Assembly (NCBI GenBank): GCA_941918925.1 | Contig: OW799233.1 | Location: 80,665,797-80,729,796, forward strand | DNA: 64,000 bases | Direction: 5' to 3' | Source of the DNA: Phyto melanocephala | Lineage: Eukaryota; Arthropoda; Insecta; Diptera; Rhinophoridae | Shown: piece after piece, positions 53,954-64,000 of the stretch | Numbering within the stretch: the stretch's first letter is position 1 | Layout of the letters: each line of letters opens with the position of its first letter | The notes under the pieces: generated by a model | What the model was told of the DNA's origin: nothing | Database searches by the model: none | What the model saw: the letters and a program-made list of their open reading frames with translations, nothing else | Position numbers and translations under genes: made by a program

Positions 53954-56143
53954 TACAGGGTTATCTTTATACCCAAATCGGGTAGGACTGGTCACTCGAA
54001 ACCCAGGGACTTTAGACCAATTAGTCTTTCGTCTTTTCTTTTGAAGACCTTAGAAAGACTGATTGATCTACATTTAAGGGCTAGGTTTGATTCTGGCGTA
54101 ATCAGCAGCGCTCAACATGCCTATCGTAGGGGTAGGTCTGTCGAGAGTGCGCTGCATGATGTGGTTGGTTGCATTGAGAAAGGGTTGCTGAACAGGGAAT
54201 ACACCCTGGCGGCATTCCTGGATATAGAGGGCGCCTTTAATAATTTGAGAATAGAGGCTATAGGACAGGCACTGGTTGATCTAGGGGTTCCGTCTTTCTT
54301 GGTGGAATGGATAACCCTGATGCTCAGAGGCAGAGTTATTCATTCGGACTGGGGAAACGAACACCTAAGGAAACTGGTGACCAGAGGAACCCCACAAGGG
54401 GGGGGTATTATCTCCCTTATTATGGCTTTTGGCTGTCAATGTTGTGTTAAGGCACTTTGACAGGATAGGACAGAAGGTCGTGGCCTATGCGGATGATGTA
54501 GTTTTATTGGTATCGGGCAAGTTTCTGCCGACAATTGGCGAAGTCATGCAAAGGGCGTTGGACGATCTGTCATCTTGGGCTACTGATAAGGGTTTGGGAG
54601 TCAATCCGGGAAAGGCGGAGTTGGTTCTTTTCACTAGGAGATATAAGGTGGTGGGATTGAAACTACCGGTGCTAGGAGGTGTAGAGCTTAGACTATCTAA
54701 TAGTGCTAAGTATTTGGGAGTTTTTCTGGACAGCAAGCTGTCCTGGGGGAGAAACACTCAGGAAAGGCTGAAAAGGGGTCTCAATGCCTACTATGCTTGC
54801 AGATCATCGATAGGTAGGAGTTGGGGACTTCGGCCGTCAGTGGTGGGATGGCTTTATACTTCGGTGGTCAGACCTATTCTTACATATGGATGCTGTGTTT
54901 GGTGGGAGGCATTGGGGCTTGCTAGTCGTAGGAACCTTCTGTCTAAGGCTCAGAGGTGTGTTTCGATCGGCATGACAGGTGCCATGAGAAGTACTCCTCA
55001 GGCTGCCCTGGATGTTATTCTTCACTTTCTGCCTATTGAGCAGTATGTAAGGGGAATGGCAGCCAGGGGCATTCTTAGACTGAGGGAGTTAGGATTGTTG
55101 GGAATTTCAGGCAGGGTCATTCACGGATCTTGGGTGAATTTAGTGGAGGGGGTTATTGCCTGGGTTTACCCGGCTCCACAGACTATGTGGGTGCTAGGGT
55201 CGATTTTGGGAGTCTGCCAAGAGTGGTCATGCCGGTTAGAGGGGACTGGGTGGGCAAGAGCAGACTGTTTGGTGGCGTTGCTGTCTTTACTGATGGCTCG
55301 AAGATGGAGGGCACTGGTGCGGGGGTCTATATTGAGGATCTGGATATCAGGAAATCATATAGACTCCCTGACGACTGTAGTGTGTTTCAGGCGGAGGTTC
55401 TAGGGATCATGAAGGCCGTGGAACTGGTTAGGGGTAACATCAACGCGGGCTCGGAGGTCACTATATATGTGGATAGCCAGGCGGCTCTTAGTGCCATGAG
55501 GGGCTATCATGTGAATTCCGGTCTGGTTGATGACTGTAGGAGAGCTCTACGGGAGATCTTGATGGAGTACAGGTTGAGACTATGCTGGGCGCCAGGTCAC
55601 TCAAACATTGGCGGGAATGAGATAGCTGATGAGTTGGCGAGACTGGGCTCGGTAATAGTGGATCCTGATAGGATGGAGGCGGTTAGGCCTCCATTAGGTT
55701 TCTATTTCAGTAGGATAAGGGAATGGGTTCTAGGCGAGACTAATCGGGACTGGAATAACCGAACGGATTGCAGAGTATCACGGACGCTGTGGCCGATACT
55801 CAGCAAATCTGATTCGGATTTGCTTCTGGTCAGGGATAGGGTCTGCGTGAGGACCATGATAGGGATTATTACGGGCCACTGCATGTTGGGCAGGGTGGCG
55901 GTAAGAATGGGGCGGAGCCTCTCGGATATGTGTAGACTGTGTGAGGATCCGGAGGAGTTGGAGTCAGTTGAGCACATTCTGTGCCAATGTCCCAGACTGC
56001 AAATTGGCAGATTGAGATGGCTAGGTAGTAGATTTCTCCGCGAGTTGGGTGATGTCTCGAGCTGTGGACTCGAGAATCTGATAGGATTCGTAATGGGAAT
56101 GACCTGGCTTCGTGACTTGAGACCGGGAATGGGTCGTTTGTAG
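53954..56143 (+). pseudogene. LINE ORF2: RT, RNase H and terminal zinc-binding motif, two frameshifts
   Basis: RT: RDFRPISLSSFLLKTLERL, QHAYRRGRSVESALHDVV, FLDIEGAFNN, RGTPQGGG, then after a frameshift at the G-run 54398-54405, VVAYADDVVLL (active site) and SAKYLGVFLDSKLSW. After a second shift near 55150-55180 comes RNase H, complete with VAVFTDGSKM, SVFQAEVLGIM, IYVDSQAALSAM and WAPGHSNIGGNEIADELA. The end carries CRLCEDPEELESVEHILCQC, a zinc-binding tail, and stops at 56143. The gene continues well beyond the truncated 5' end in full-length relatives. Confidence 0.9.
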
Positions 56144-56349
56144 GGTTTTGGCTCTCTTTTTTGGCTTTAGTTTGTTGTCCACTTCTCACCTTTTTTCTGT
56201 CTTCTTTCTTTCTTCCCCCTTCTCTTCTTCTCCCCTCTATCTCTTATTACTTTAAGGTATCACAATGGACCGTATTGGTCTCTGGGTGAGGGTGTGAGGG
56301 TTACTTCACACCGGCCTTACTTACTTACCTACCTACCTACCTACCTACC
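53954..56349 (+). mobile_element. 5'-truncated LOA/I-group LINE with RNase H
   Basis: The copy starts inside RT (VIFIPKSGRT) and ends in a (CTAC)n tail at about 56323-56349, flanked by a perfect 10-bp duplication. It is clearly more GC-rich than its surroundings. The coding sequence has only two frameshifts and no other stops, so it is young. An older relative lies at 33640-34830. Confidence 0.85.
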
Positions 56350-56359
56350 TATACTGAAA

Positions 56360-56725
56360 AAGAGCTTCTTATTTTACTTAATTTATTTTTTAAACACAAA
56401 AATATATTATTTTTGTTTTATGTTATTATTAATTCTAACAATGTTTAAGTATTTGAAATACTACTACTACTGAAATATACTACTACAAATTATTTTTAAT
56501 ACTAATTAAAATATAAGAAAAGTTACATTCAAATTTGGCAAATATTTGCTTTTATTAGCGTGACCACTATTTGCGTCAAAAATTATTATTTGATTTATTT
56601 GACACAAACTATTATTAATACAAATAACAACAGATTGGTATTGCAATTAGTTTTTATTAAAAAAAAAAAATTATTAAAAAAAATTAAATAAAAATTGTTT
56701 AAAGAAACTTATTACACCCAATTTA
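56360..56725. other. AT-rich spacer
   Basis: Nothing recognised between the LINE tail and the MITE. Confidence 0.5.
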
Positions 56726-57128
56726 CATGATGAATTTTATGACGTCCAATTTTCTTAATTCCCTTTTAAAGTTGTTACCAAAAACTACTCAAATTTATAC
56801 GATGGTTTTTTTGGACGTCTAATTTCTAACTTGTATTGTAGACTATTAAATTTATATTTTTAATATTTTTTATTTTCTTTATTTTGAATGTCGAAAAAAC
56901 TAATTACTGTTTAATATTTTTTTTATCAGTCAAAAAGCACAATCCAGTTGATGAGAATATAAAAATAAAACGTAACAGAAAGAACAGAAAAAAGTGTAAA
57001 GCGAAGTGTCAAAAAAAAAACCATGAAAACAGAAACCATGTCTATTTTTATACCCCCCTTTTTTCTCTACACCGCTTGCTACCAAACAAAAAATGACGTC
57101 CAAAATTGGACGTCATAAAATTCATCAT
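56726..57128. mobile_element. MITE with perfect 27-bp TIRs (GACGTCC palindromes)
   Basis: Positions 56726-56752 and 57102-57128 are perfect inverted repeats (ATGATGAATTTTATGACGTC start). An extra arm (TTGGACGTCTAATT, about 56812) and the palindrome GACGTCCAAAATTGGACGTC (57095-57114) give additional fold-back structure. No coding content: an open frame at 56884-57096 is low-complexity Lys/Asn-rich. Flanks do not show a clear duplication. Confidence 0.75.
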
Positions 57129-57296
57129 ATAAACCTACTGTTACTCTCTTTGATAAGGAAATACGTCGAATTTTGTTCAATTTGTTGAATTTTGTTATCC
57201 AGCGGAAAAAAAATTGGAAGTAGTGCAAATATGCAGTAGTAGATTAAAAAAATGTATTTGAATATTTAAAATACATTTTTAACCAAATAATATTTT

Positions 57297-57368
57297 TATA
57301 CCCGCGATCAAAAAAAATGGTGGGGGGTTATATTAATTTTGTCCTTCCATTTGTAACACATCGAACTA
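57297..57368 (+). repeat. Family T1 B-end fragment
   Basis: TATACCCGCGATC...TGGTGGGGGGTTATA followed by TTTGTAACACATCGAACTATC. It is cut at 57368, where the Harbinger relic begins. Confidence 0.7.
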
Positions 57369-58390
57369 TCAAAACAGAAGCCAGAGCAACAGGTGGTGGT
57401 GCTTATAAACAAGTTCCTTTGTCACCATTGGGTTAAGCAGTGGAAAAATTATTGCAGTTTGGAAACTAAATAAAACCAATAGGAAACGTAGGAGGATTCG
57501 GCGAAGAAGTTGAAGCATTGACAATCGAGGATTATCGCAAATCTAAGTACAATAAACATGTAAGCAACACAATTCTTAGTATTAACAGTCATTGCTATTA
57601 ATTTCAATCATTGAGTTTATGCTGAAGAAACCTTTTCTGTTGTAGTACAAATATTGAGAACTTTTGCAGGGACCAATTATTTTAATATGGGTTCCGTATA
57701 TACATCCAATGATTCCAGGAAAATCGTTTGCACTCTATTTTATCATCTTCCGACATTTCAAATTTAATCCAGTTAATGACAATAATGGCAATAATCGCGT
57801 TTAAAACTACGGATAACATTTTACTAACCGTGGATTGAGCCAAGGACAAATAAGTTATTTCTAACGGTTAGTTGATATGATCCTTGCGCGAAAAACGGCG
57901 CAAGACGTTTTGACGGACGGATTTGTTCGAATACGTATTGAATTAAAGTTTAATTCATCATCATGTATATTTGAAAATAATTTTATAAAAATAACGCTAC
58001 TTAAATTGAATCTGGTATAGCAAAAATATTAACGTTCTGTCGTAAGTAACATCTTCCGATGCATATTTTTCTTTGTTATTTCATCATAATTTTCATCATC
58101 ACTTGAGCTTGAAAAATAAAATTCAGTGCTCGCCATTTTTTATTTTTCGTTTAAAATAACAAAATTATTTAAAAATTTGCAATAAGTCAAAAATAACAAC
58201 GTAAAATATTGCAGTGCTACCAACTTTATAAATTTTTTTTGTTTTATTTTCGATAACTTCTCTCCTTCGTTTCAATGTATCTCAAGCATACCAATTTAGG
58301 AACGAAACGCCGATAAAAACGACAACGACATGGAAACTAAATGTAGTATATGACAACGCCAACGGGAATAGGGCCGATTGTCTATATTAA
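57369..58390. pseudogene. PIF/Harbinger relic: Myb-like gene (+) and nuclease (-)
   Basis: The plus strand at 57369-57560 reads KTEARATGGGAYKQVPLSP, then EEVEALTIEDYR, the tail of the Myb/SANT-like protein that accompanies Harbinger nucleases. The minus strand from 58140 downwards starts MASTEFYFSSSSDDENYDE and, after many lesions, reaches PGIIGCIYGTHIKIIGPCK (57660-57720). In that motif the first catalytic Asp (GC.DGTH) has become Tyr. Divergent arrangement of the two genes is normal for the superfamily. The right edge probably lies near 58375 (CAACGCCAACGGGAATAGGG). No usable TIR pair was found. Confidence 0.65.
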
Positions 58391-59413
58391 GAAAATAGAA
58401 GGTGACGATTCAATATGCATTACAGACCTAAAAGCCTTACATCCGATGTTTCACTCGCCGTATGCTGATGACGGAGGAATGCATGTTTATCACAACAATA
58501 ATTTTCGTGACTCTATTTAAATTATCTATAAATACAATTATATTAGAGCAACTATTGAAATAAAATCGTTTGTTTTTATACCCTTCACCTGTGGTGTACA
58601 AAGGTATATATAGCTTTGTCATTCCGTTTGTAATTTCTACAGTTTTCATTTCCGACCCCCAAAAAGTAAATATATATTTTCTGAAAGCTTATGAATAGAG
58701 GAGTCGATTAAGCCCTGACCGTCTGTCCGTGTGTTGGTTGAAATTTACTTTTAGAAGCAACCACATGTTCTTCAGACCTAAGTATGGTATTAATCTTTTA
58801 GAAATATCTGGGAATGAATCACTATTGAAATTCAGCACAATCGCCCCATAACTTTCTGAGATATGAGCAAATAAACACGACTACCTCGTTTTTCTCCCAT
58901 ATTTTTACCACCAAAAATTAATATTTTTCAGTCATAGAACAATTTATAGGTTAGTTTGCTACTATTTGTAGATATAATATGCCTCTAGAGATATTCGTGA
59001 AAAATTTTTAATAAATCGGGCTCTAATTGGTAAAGTTATGGACAAAATTTTTTTTGAATATATATTCCAAAAATTTACAAACGAAAATCAATTTTTTCTG
59101 CTTCTAGACAACCGAGAGTCAATATTGGTATCATCTGAAAGAACTTGACTAGCGCAATATAAGCACTATATAAACTTAAAATTCATGTTGGCCACCACAA
59201 AAAAGGGTGGACAATAAATTTATATATGGTCAAATCTGGTATTTTAAAATGTAACTTCTGAACACCTTCAATAATGGTATCAAATGAAAGGGCTTGACCA
59301 GTAGAATACAGTAAATTATTAAAAAAATAAAATCCAAGATGGTGTCTAATACAAAATGGCGGAACAAACCTTTTTAAGCCCATCAATATGGGTATCAAAT
59401 GAAAGAGCTTGAC

Positions 59414-60713
59414 TAAAGAATGAGATCGATAAAACCCTAACACGAATAAAACGCAATAACTTTGAAACGAATTAATCCATTTTAATGAAAATAGCGTTGT
59501 TTAACAATAAAATAACAGTAAATTAAAATATTAATGCTTTTTGTAAAAATTCAGTTTTTTTTGATGAACTGTTTCACCTTTTCCGGAATTGTGACCATGA
59601 GGGTTTTGATGGTATCCTTAGTAACTTTATTGCTGGAATAAGACCATTTCTGGGAAAAAATTTTAGTAGTATTAGCAACTGGTTTTGTATCCTTCAGCAC
59701 TCTTTTGACTAAAGCCCAGTAACGTTCGATGGGCCTTAGTTCTGGACAATTAGGTGGATTTGCTTCTTTTGGCACTACCACTATATTATTTGTTTCATAC
59801 CATTCTGCTGCAGATTTACTATAATGACACGACGCTAGGTCGGGCCAAAAATATGTTGACTTATTGTGTTTTCGTATGAATGGAAGCAACACTTCTGCAA
59901 GCACTCCTTGATGTAAATATCAGTGTTGATAGTCCCAGTAGTAATAAATTTACTGCTTCTTTCTCCGCACGTGCATATAGCTTGCCAAACTAAGTACTTC
60001 TTTGGAAACTTTGTCTTTTTTTGGAACTTAAATTGGTCATCGACATTACCTCTTCCATCGGCCACATAATAACTTCGCCCTGGGAGCTGAGAAAAGTCGG
60101 CAAGAACGTAAGTCTCATCATCCATAATACAACACTCATATTTGTTGATAAAATTTCTAAGCAGTTCTTTGGCACGACTTTTTGCATCCAAGTTTTTCTT
60201 CAAATTTCTGTCTGGCACTTTCTGAACCTTGTAGGACTTAAGGCCTTCATATCTTTTAACCTTCCTTACAAAAAATCGGAACAGTTTGCTTTTAAGGCGG
60301 CTTTACGGTTTGAGAGGTTGGGATTTTGGTTTAGAAGACTAACAATCTTTGAAACTAACTGTGGGTCAGTTATACCTTTTTTAGCTCCACTTCCAGCTTT
60401 CCTTTTAATACTACGACGTTCGTTATACACTTTTATCACACGCGAAACTGTTTGTCGTGACACCTTTATCTCATTTGCGATAGATTTGTAAGTACGACTG
60501 GGATTTTTAAAAAAAATTGTTATTATTTTTTCACGCACTTTTTCTTCGGAATCCATTTTCAAACAAACTAATAATCCGATTATGCTATTATTTTGTGCAC
60601 ATAATTTGACAAGTTTTTAAATGCAAACTTGATCAAAAACAGTTATATTTTTTGTGCATGAAGAAAGGTGGAATTAAAAATGTGTGTTAAGGTTTCACTG
60701 ATCTCATTCTTTA
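59414..60713 (-). mobile_element. DD37E (ITmD37E-type) Tc1/mariner transposon, 1296 bp
   Basis: The TIRs are AAGAATGAGATC...AAAACCCTAACAC at 59416 and their inverse (GTGTTAAGGTTTCACTGATC, then TCATTCTT) ending at 60711. TA duplications lie at 59414-59415 and 60712-60713. One minus-strand transposase gene fills the element, with two frameshifts. Insertion was into a T2 module, so the empty site is known. Confidence 0.9.
59551..60562 (-). pseudogene. DD37E transposase, two frameshifts
   Basis: Frame 1 (60562-60266): MKMDSEEKVREKIITIF with a HTH (SRTYKSIANEIKVSRQTVSR) and KRKAGSGAKKGIT. After a shift in a T-run near 60270 (at CSDF/FVRKVKRY), frame 2 (to 59835) contains CIMDDETYVLADF (first Asp) and YLVWQAICTCG. 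After a second shift near 59900, frame 3 (to 59551) gives YFWPDLASCHYS (second Asp) and CPELRPIERYWALVKR, with Glu 37 residues after the Asp. That spacing defines the DD37E (mosquito ITmD37E) group. No premature stops occur apart from the frameshifts, and all three catalytic residues are present, so the copy died recently. Confidence 0.85.
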
Positions 60714-61219
60714 GTAGAATACAGTAAATTATTAAAAAAGATAAAATCCAAGATGGTGTCTAATACAAAATGGCGGAACAAACTTTTTTAACCCCATCAA
60801 TATGGGTATCAAATGAAAGAGCTTGACTAGTAGAATACAGATAACTACGTAAAAATTCAAAATCGAGGATGGCGTTGGAAATAATAAAGAAAAATGGCGT
60901 ATAACATTAAATATACATAGGTTAAGCTACGATGTGGGATTATGCCTATGCACATGAAAGTGAAGGGCATTATCAGATTCGGCACGGCCGAATATAGCAC
61001 TCTTACTTGTTTTAGATTACTGTTATATTTTAAATCATATGTTCCATAAAACAATTTTTAAATCTATTTTCATAAACTACCTTTGTATAAAATCAAATAT
61101 ATTTTCTGATTGTGCTTACATTGTTTATAAAACATTTGTTCTCAACTATGGTTTTACAATCTTATAATGTAGAAAGAGTTAGTTCTAGATAAAACCTTTA
61201 CACTATGATAAGAATGCTT

Positions 61220-63600
61220 TGTAGAAGAACCTTTGGCTTAAATATATGCCATATAAATGCCCTAAGTCTAAACAATAAAATTGACGAATTTTGAATTATC
61301 TTTAAAAAATCCGGCATGGACGTAATCTGTGTTTCAGAAACATGGTTTCGTATAGATGTAAAAATTATATTAGGAAGTTTTAATAATTTTTTTGGTTATT
61401 TATTAAGTTAGCTTAAAGTTTTTATTTTATTAATTATTTTGCTTTTAAATTCATTTACAGTTCAATTAAGGGTTTTTTTTTTTATATTAATTATTTTCCT
61501 TTTAAATTCATTTACAGATTAATTAAAGTTTATACAATTAAACAACTTAAAAAAAAGCTTAGAAAAACATCCAACTTTCAACTTTTACAGATTAATTAAA
61601 GTTTATACAATTAAACAACTTAAAAAAAACTTTAAAAAAAACATCCAACTTTACAACTTTCAACTTTTACAACTTTTTACACAACTGTCCTGGTTCAACT
61701 GACTATTTTTACTGACTTCATTCTCTTTTTTTAAAACAGCATAAAAGAATTAGTATAGAGACAATTAAATAAACGCGTGTAGCGATATAGCGTTTTACAT
61801 AGATATCAAAGATAACAACTACAAATTGAGAGGATATCGTCTCTTTCGATGTAATAGATCTTCAAACGCAGGAGGAGTTGCCATATATGTAAAATCATCC
61901 ATTTCATGCAATTTAAAATGCGAATCTACAAATGAAAATGAAGTTAATGATGGAATTGTTGATCAGGAAATTAATTAATAATGGCCATATGTATAAAAAC
62001 TTATAACAGGCTTATAAGTCGTTTTTAAGCAAAATTCACTATTGTTGCATTCATAAACCATTAATAGACTTATAAACCTTTTATAAACCATTTATAAAAT
62101 CAAAAATTTTATTGTTTGATTTACCCTTCTTTAAACCAAAAATAAGGCGACATTTCATGCATAATTTGCGTTAAAAAATTTTGTTCAAGAAATTTTGTAA
62201 AAAAAAGGTAAGAAAAAGTAATTGAAATATTAAAATTGATTAGATTAACACATTTCGACATATAGATAAGTGCAATTTATACAAAAGAAAATAATAAATT
62301 TTACATATTTTAAATTAAATAAAATTAAAAAATTATAATAGTGATGTAAGAAAAACGTAAACAAACTTTTAACCCGAATACTTTTCTTATTGTTATTAAC
62401 AAAATAGGTAAATAATTAATATTTGTATTATAATTTTTGCTCAAAATTTTTCATATACCAAAGTTATATACTTTTTAATTTTTCCGATGTTGTTTTTGTG
62501 CTTTAATTTTATAAAAAATGTTACCTTTACTTGATACCCGGGTAAATCTTATAGTAGTTATAAGCACCACTAACAATAAAATGACAACTAAATATAAAAA
62601 GCGTTGCCATACATACTAATAAAATCACTACAAACATTTAATAACTATAAAAGGTTTATTGTATTTACGTTTATAAATACAAATTCTTATTAGTGGTTTA
62701 TAACACAAAAAGCGTTTAATAACTATTGTACACTATAACCATAAAATAACTACTTTTTATGCATATAGCCGTAAGTATTTATAATGACGAATCCACCATA
62801 AATAATAAAAAACTAGAATATCAGTTCCTTGAAAATTTTAATAACCACCAAAAACTTTTACTGGGTATAATTTACAGACCTAATAAACGAGTCAAGTTTA
62901 GCATTTATTATCCTCGCTTACTCTTTGTTACACAGATATTTTAACTGGAGATTTCAATGATATTTTTATTGACCATCGTTTAATGGGCGAAATGTGTGCC
63001 ATTTAACAAATAAACTTATACCAACACATTTTACAGCCAGTTCTACTTAATCTTTGTTTTGTGGATAATATTTCTCGTACGTTATTATTTGAGCAACTTT
63101 CCGCTTCTGTTTTTTCAAAACACGATCTTATTTTTTTATCATATGATTTTAAAACAACAGCACAAGAACATACTATAACGTTCAGAGATTTTAAAAATAT
63201 AGATTTCCAACGTCAATACCATGGAATCATATATTCTTAATCCCTACTGTGGATGAGCAGCTTGTTTTTTTACACCGTCAGATTCAATATTTATATGATA
63301 AGTATGCATTGGTTAAAACTAGAACTAATAAAAATGAGAAACCATGATTTTCTAATGAAATCAGATCATTAATCAATGAAAGAAATAATGCGTACGCGAG
63401 ATGGAAGTGATTTAAAACCATTGCCCTTTTTAATAATATTAACATCTAAAGAAGAAATGTTTATCTTAAAATTAGAGTTGCAAAATCAAAGTTTTACGAA
63501 GAAAAGTTTCGATCAGCTATTTTCTCAAAAAAGAAATGGAGGAAAATTTAATAGATGAATATCGTTAATAAATATAATAACACAGAAAGTACAATTGATG
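61220..63600 (+). pseudogene. Decayed LINE endonuclease region, interrupted twice
   Basis: Readable pieces in order: CHINALSLNNKIDEF and MDVICVSETWF (61250-61350), NNYKLRGYRLFRCNRSSNAG with GVAIYVKSS (61815-61905), LLLGIIYRPNKRVKF (62850-62900), TGDFNDIFIDHR (about 62940-62980) and SKHDLIFLSYDF (63115-63155). This is an APE-type endonuclease. It is broken by stops and by unrelated AT-rich DNA at about 61370-61800 and 61975-62755. Clade not determined; no RT is seen in the window. Confidence 0.6.
61975..62755. other. AT-rich insertion within the LINE relic
   Basis: The endonuclease reading stops near 61970 and resumes near 62800. The intervening DNA contains repeated TTATAA-rich strings (CTTATAAACCTTTTATAAACC, GTTTATAAATAC, GGTTTATAACAC) at both sides. 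It is probably an inserted non-coding element of unknown type. Confidence 0.35.
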
Positions 63601-63775
63601 TTAATCAATTGAAGGTAATATCAATTTATACAACTGTGCTGATGTCTTACCAAATTCTAACCTTCAAAATGTGCCAAATTTCAACTTTATCCATGCTATG
63701 AGGAAGGATGTACTTAAATCAATTTTAAGCATAAACTGAGCTTCTGTACGAGACGATAGTGTCCATCCAAAAATT

Positions 63776-64000
63776 TATTAGATTGATGATGTTCCGCTAT
63801 TCGTCTTCGTCCTCGTCGACGGGAACCTTGTGGATTATACGTCAGAGCGGCTTTTGCGATTGTATTTGTTGATCCATCCAAATTGTCTTGTTGGAGTGGT
63901 ATCTGGTTTGTTTTGTGGAGCAGCTCAGAGTTGCTGATCGTGTTTGGCCAGAAGCATCTGATGATACGGCGTAGACAACGGTTGGCGAATGTTTGGAGCC
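63776..64000 (-). pseudogene. RTE-type LINE ORF2 C-terminus (runs off window end)
   Basis: The minus strand from 63999 reads LQTFANRCLRRIIRCFWPNT, ISNSELLHKTNQIPL and ALTYNPQGSRRRGRRR. This is the conserved end of ORF2 in RTE-like elements, where these motifs frame a K.RW.GH.LR block. That block is missing here (between DNLDGS and TNTIAKAAL), so the fragment has an internal deletion. It is GC-richer than its neighbours. Confidence 0.7.

Larger units (their letters stand above)
58577..61012 (+). repeat. Family T2 repeat, both ends present, with nested DD37E transposon
   Basis: The B-end TATACCCTTCACCTGTGG...AAAGGTATATATAG lies at 58577. The A-end ATTCGGCACGGCCGAAT...CTTACTTGTT ends at 61012. 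The interior has repeated modules (GGTATCAAATGAAAGGGCTTGACCAG at 59275, 59390, 60805; CCAAGATGGTGTCTAATAC at 59333 and 60750). Removing the nested transposon (59416-60711) restores AGCTTGACTAGTAGAATACAG, which is found uninterrupted at 60820. The T2 element alone is about 1.1 kb and shows no gene. Confidence 0.8.

Noticed and set aside
54485..56189. Minus-strand frames inside the LOA-like LINE
   Set aside because: Antisense shadows of the RT/RNase H gene, which is GC-rich and therefore has few stops on both strands.
60021..60491. 156-codon plus-strand frame
   Set aside because: Antisense of the DD37E transposase; no motifs of its own.
1..64000. tRNA and rRNA genes
   Set aside because: No cloverleaf with A/B boxes or conserved rRNA sequence was noticed on either strand; a tRNAscan or Infernal run would settle it.

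Overview
The window is eukaryotic, AT-rich DNA that looks like a higher fly (brachyceran dipteran) genome. It holds one recognisable host gene, cut by very long introns, buried in nested transposable elements (TEs). The host gene is zw10 (kinetochore RZZ and ER-tethering NRZ complexes) on the minus strand. Only its last three coding exons are here: 35432-35780, 23963-24225 and 23689-23901. An 11.2-kb TE-filled intron separates the first two and a 59-bp intron the last two. The acceptor at 35781-35784 shows that more exons lie upstream, but none is found up to 64000, so the next intron is probably longer than 28 kb.

Two related dispersed repeat families dominate the background; the labels are mine. 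Both end on one side in a TATACCC...GGGTATA hairpin ('B-end') and on the other in an ATTCGGC...GCCGAAT hairpin followed by CTTACTTGTT ('A-end'). Family T1 carries 288-bp modules rich in CACGCCCAC/GGGCGTG and, near its A-end, a fragment of mariner transposase. Copies lie at 1-1549, 2139-4262, 26900-32996 and 40612-46262, with a fragment at 57297-57368. Family T2 copies or pieces lie at 5307-5455, 20568-22820, 25186-25600, 36731-38803 and 58577-61012.

Layout. 1-4262: two head-to-head T1 copies. 4297-5232: DD41D (rosa-like) mariner remnant. 5456-12441: 7-kb cut-and-paste transposon with 18-bp terminal inverted repeats (TIRs) and a broken DDD-type transposase (Sola-like at best), holding a nested Jockey-type LINE. 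12442-20458: degraded Gypsy/Ty3 retrotransposon split by a CR1/L2-like LINE (13856-18157) and by a PIF/Harbinger element (18811-20455). 20568-23093: T2 pieces, a fold-back mariner derivative and a MITE. 23689-35780: zw10 exons and the TE-filled intron with a 5.2-kb higher-order tandem array. 36537-40508: Tc1-like transposon with nested T2, a tandem-repeat element and a MITE. 40612-46262: T1 copy with a 1.68-kb triplication. 46263-49149: second Tc1-like transposon, interrupted by a Penelope-type palindrome with candidate hammerhead ribozymes. 49165-52687: second copy of the Jockey-type LINE. 53954-56349: 5'-truncated RNase H-bearing LINE. 56726-58390: MITE and Harbinger remnants. 58577-61012: T2 with a nested DD37E transposon. 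61220-64000: decayed LINE fragments.

Almost all TE genes are broken. Several insertions can be dated relative to each other by nesting and target-site duplications (TSDs). The strongest leads are: two independently inserted LINE copies sharing a deletion of the reverse-transcriptase catalytic box, which implies mobilisation in trans; the hammerhead-bearing palindrome; the 6 x 288-bp higher-order array inside a TE in a mitotic gene's intron; and a mariner whose 5' end was replaced by an inverted copy of its 3' end. All family assignments were made by eye, without database searches.
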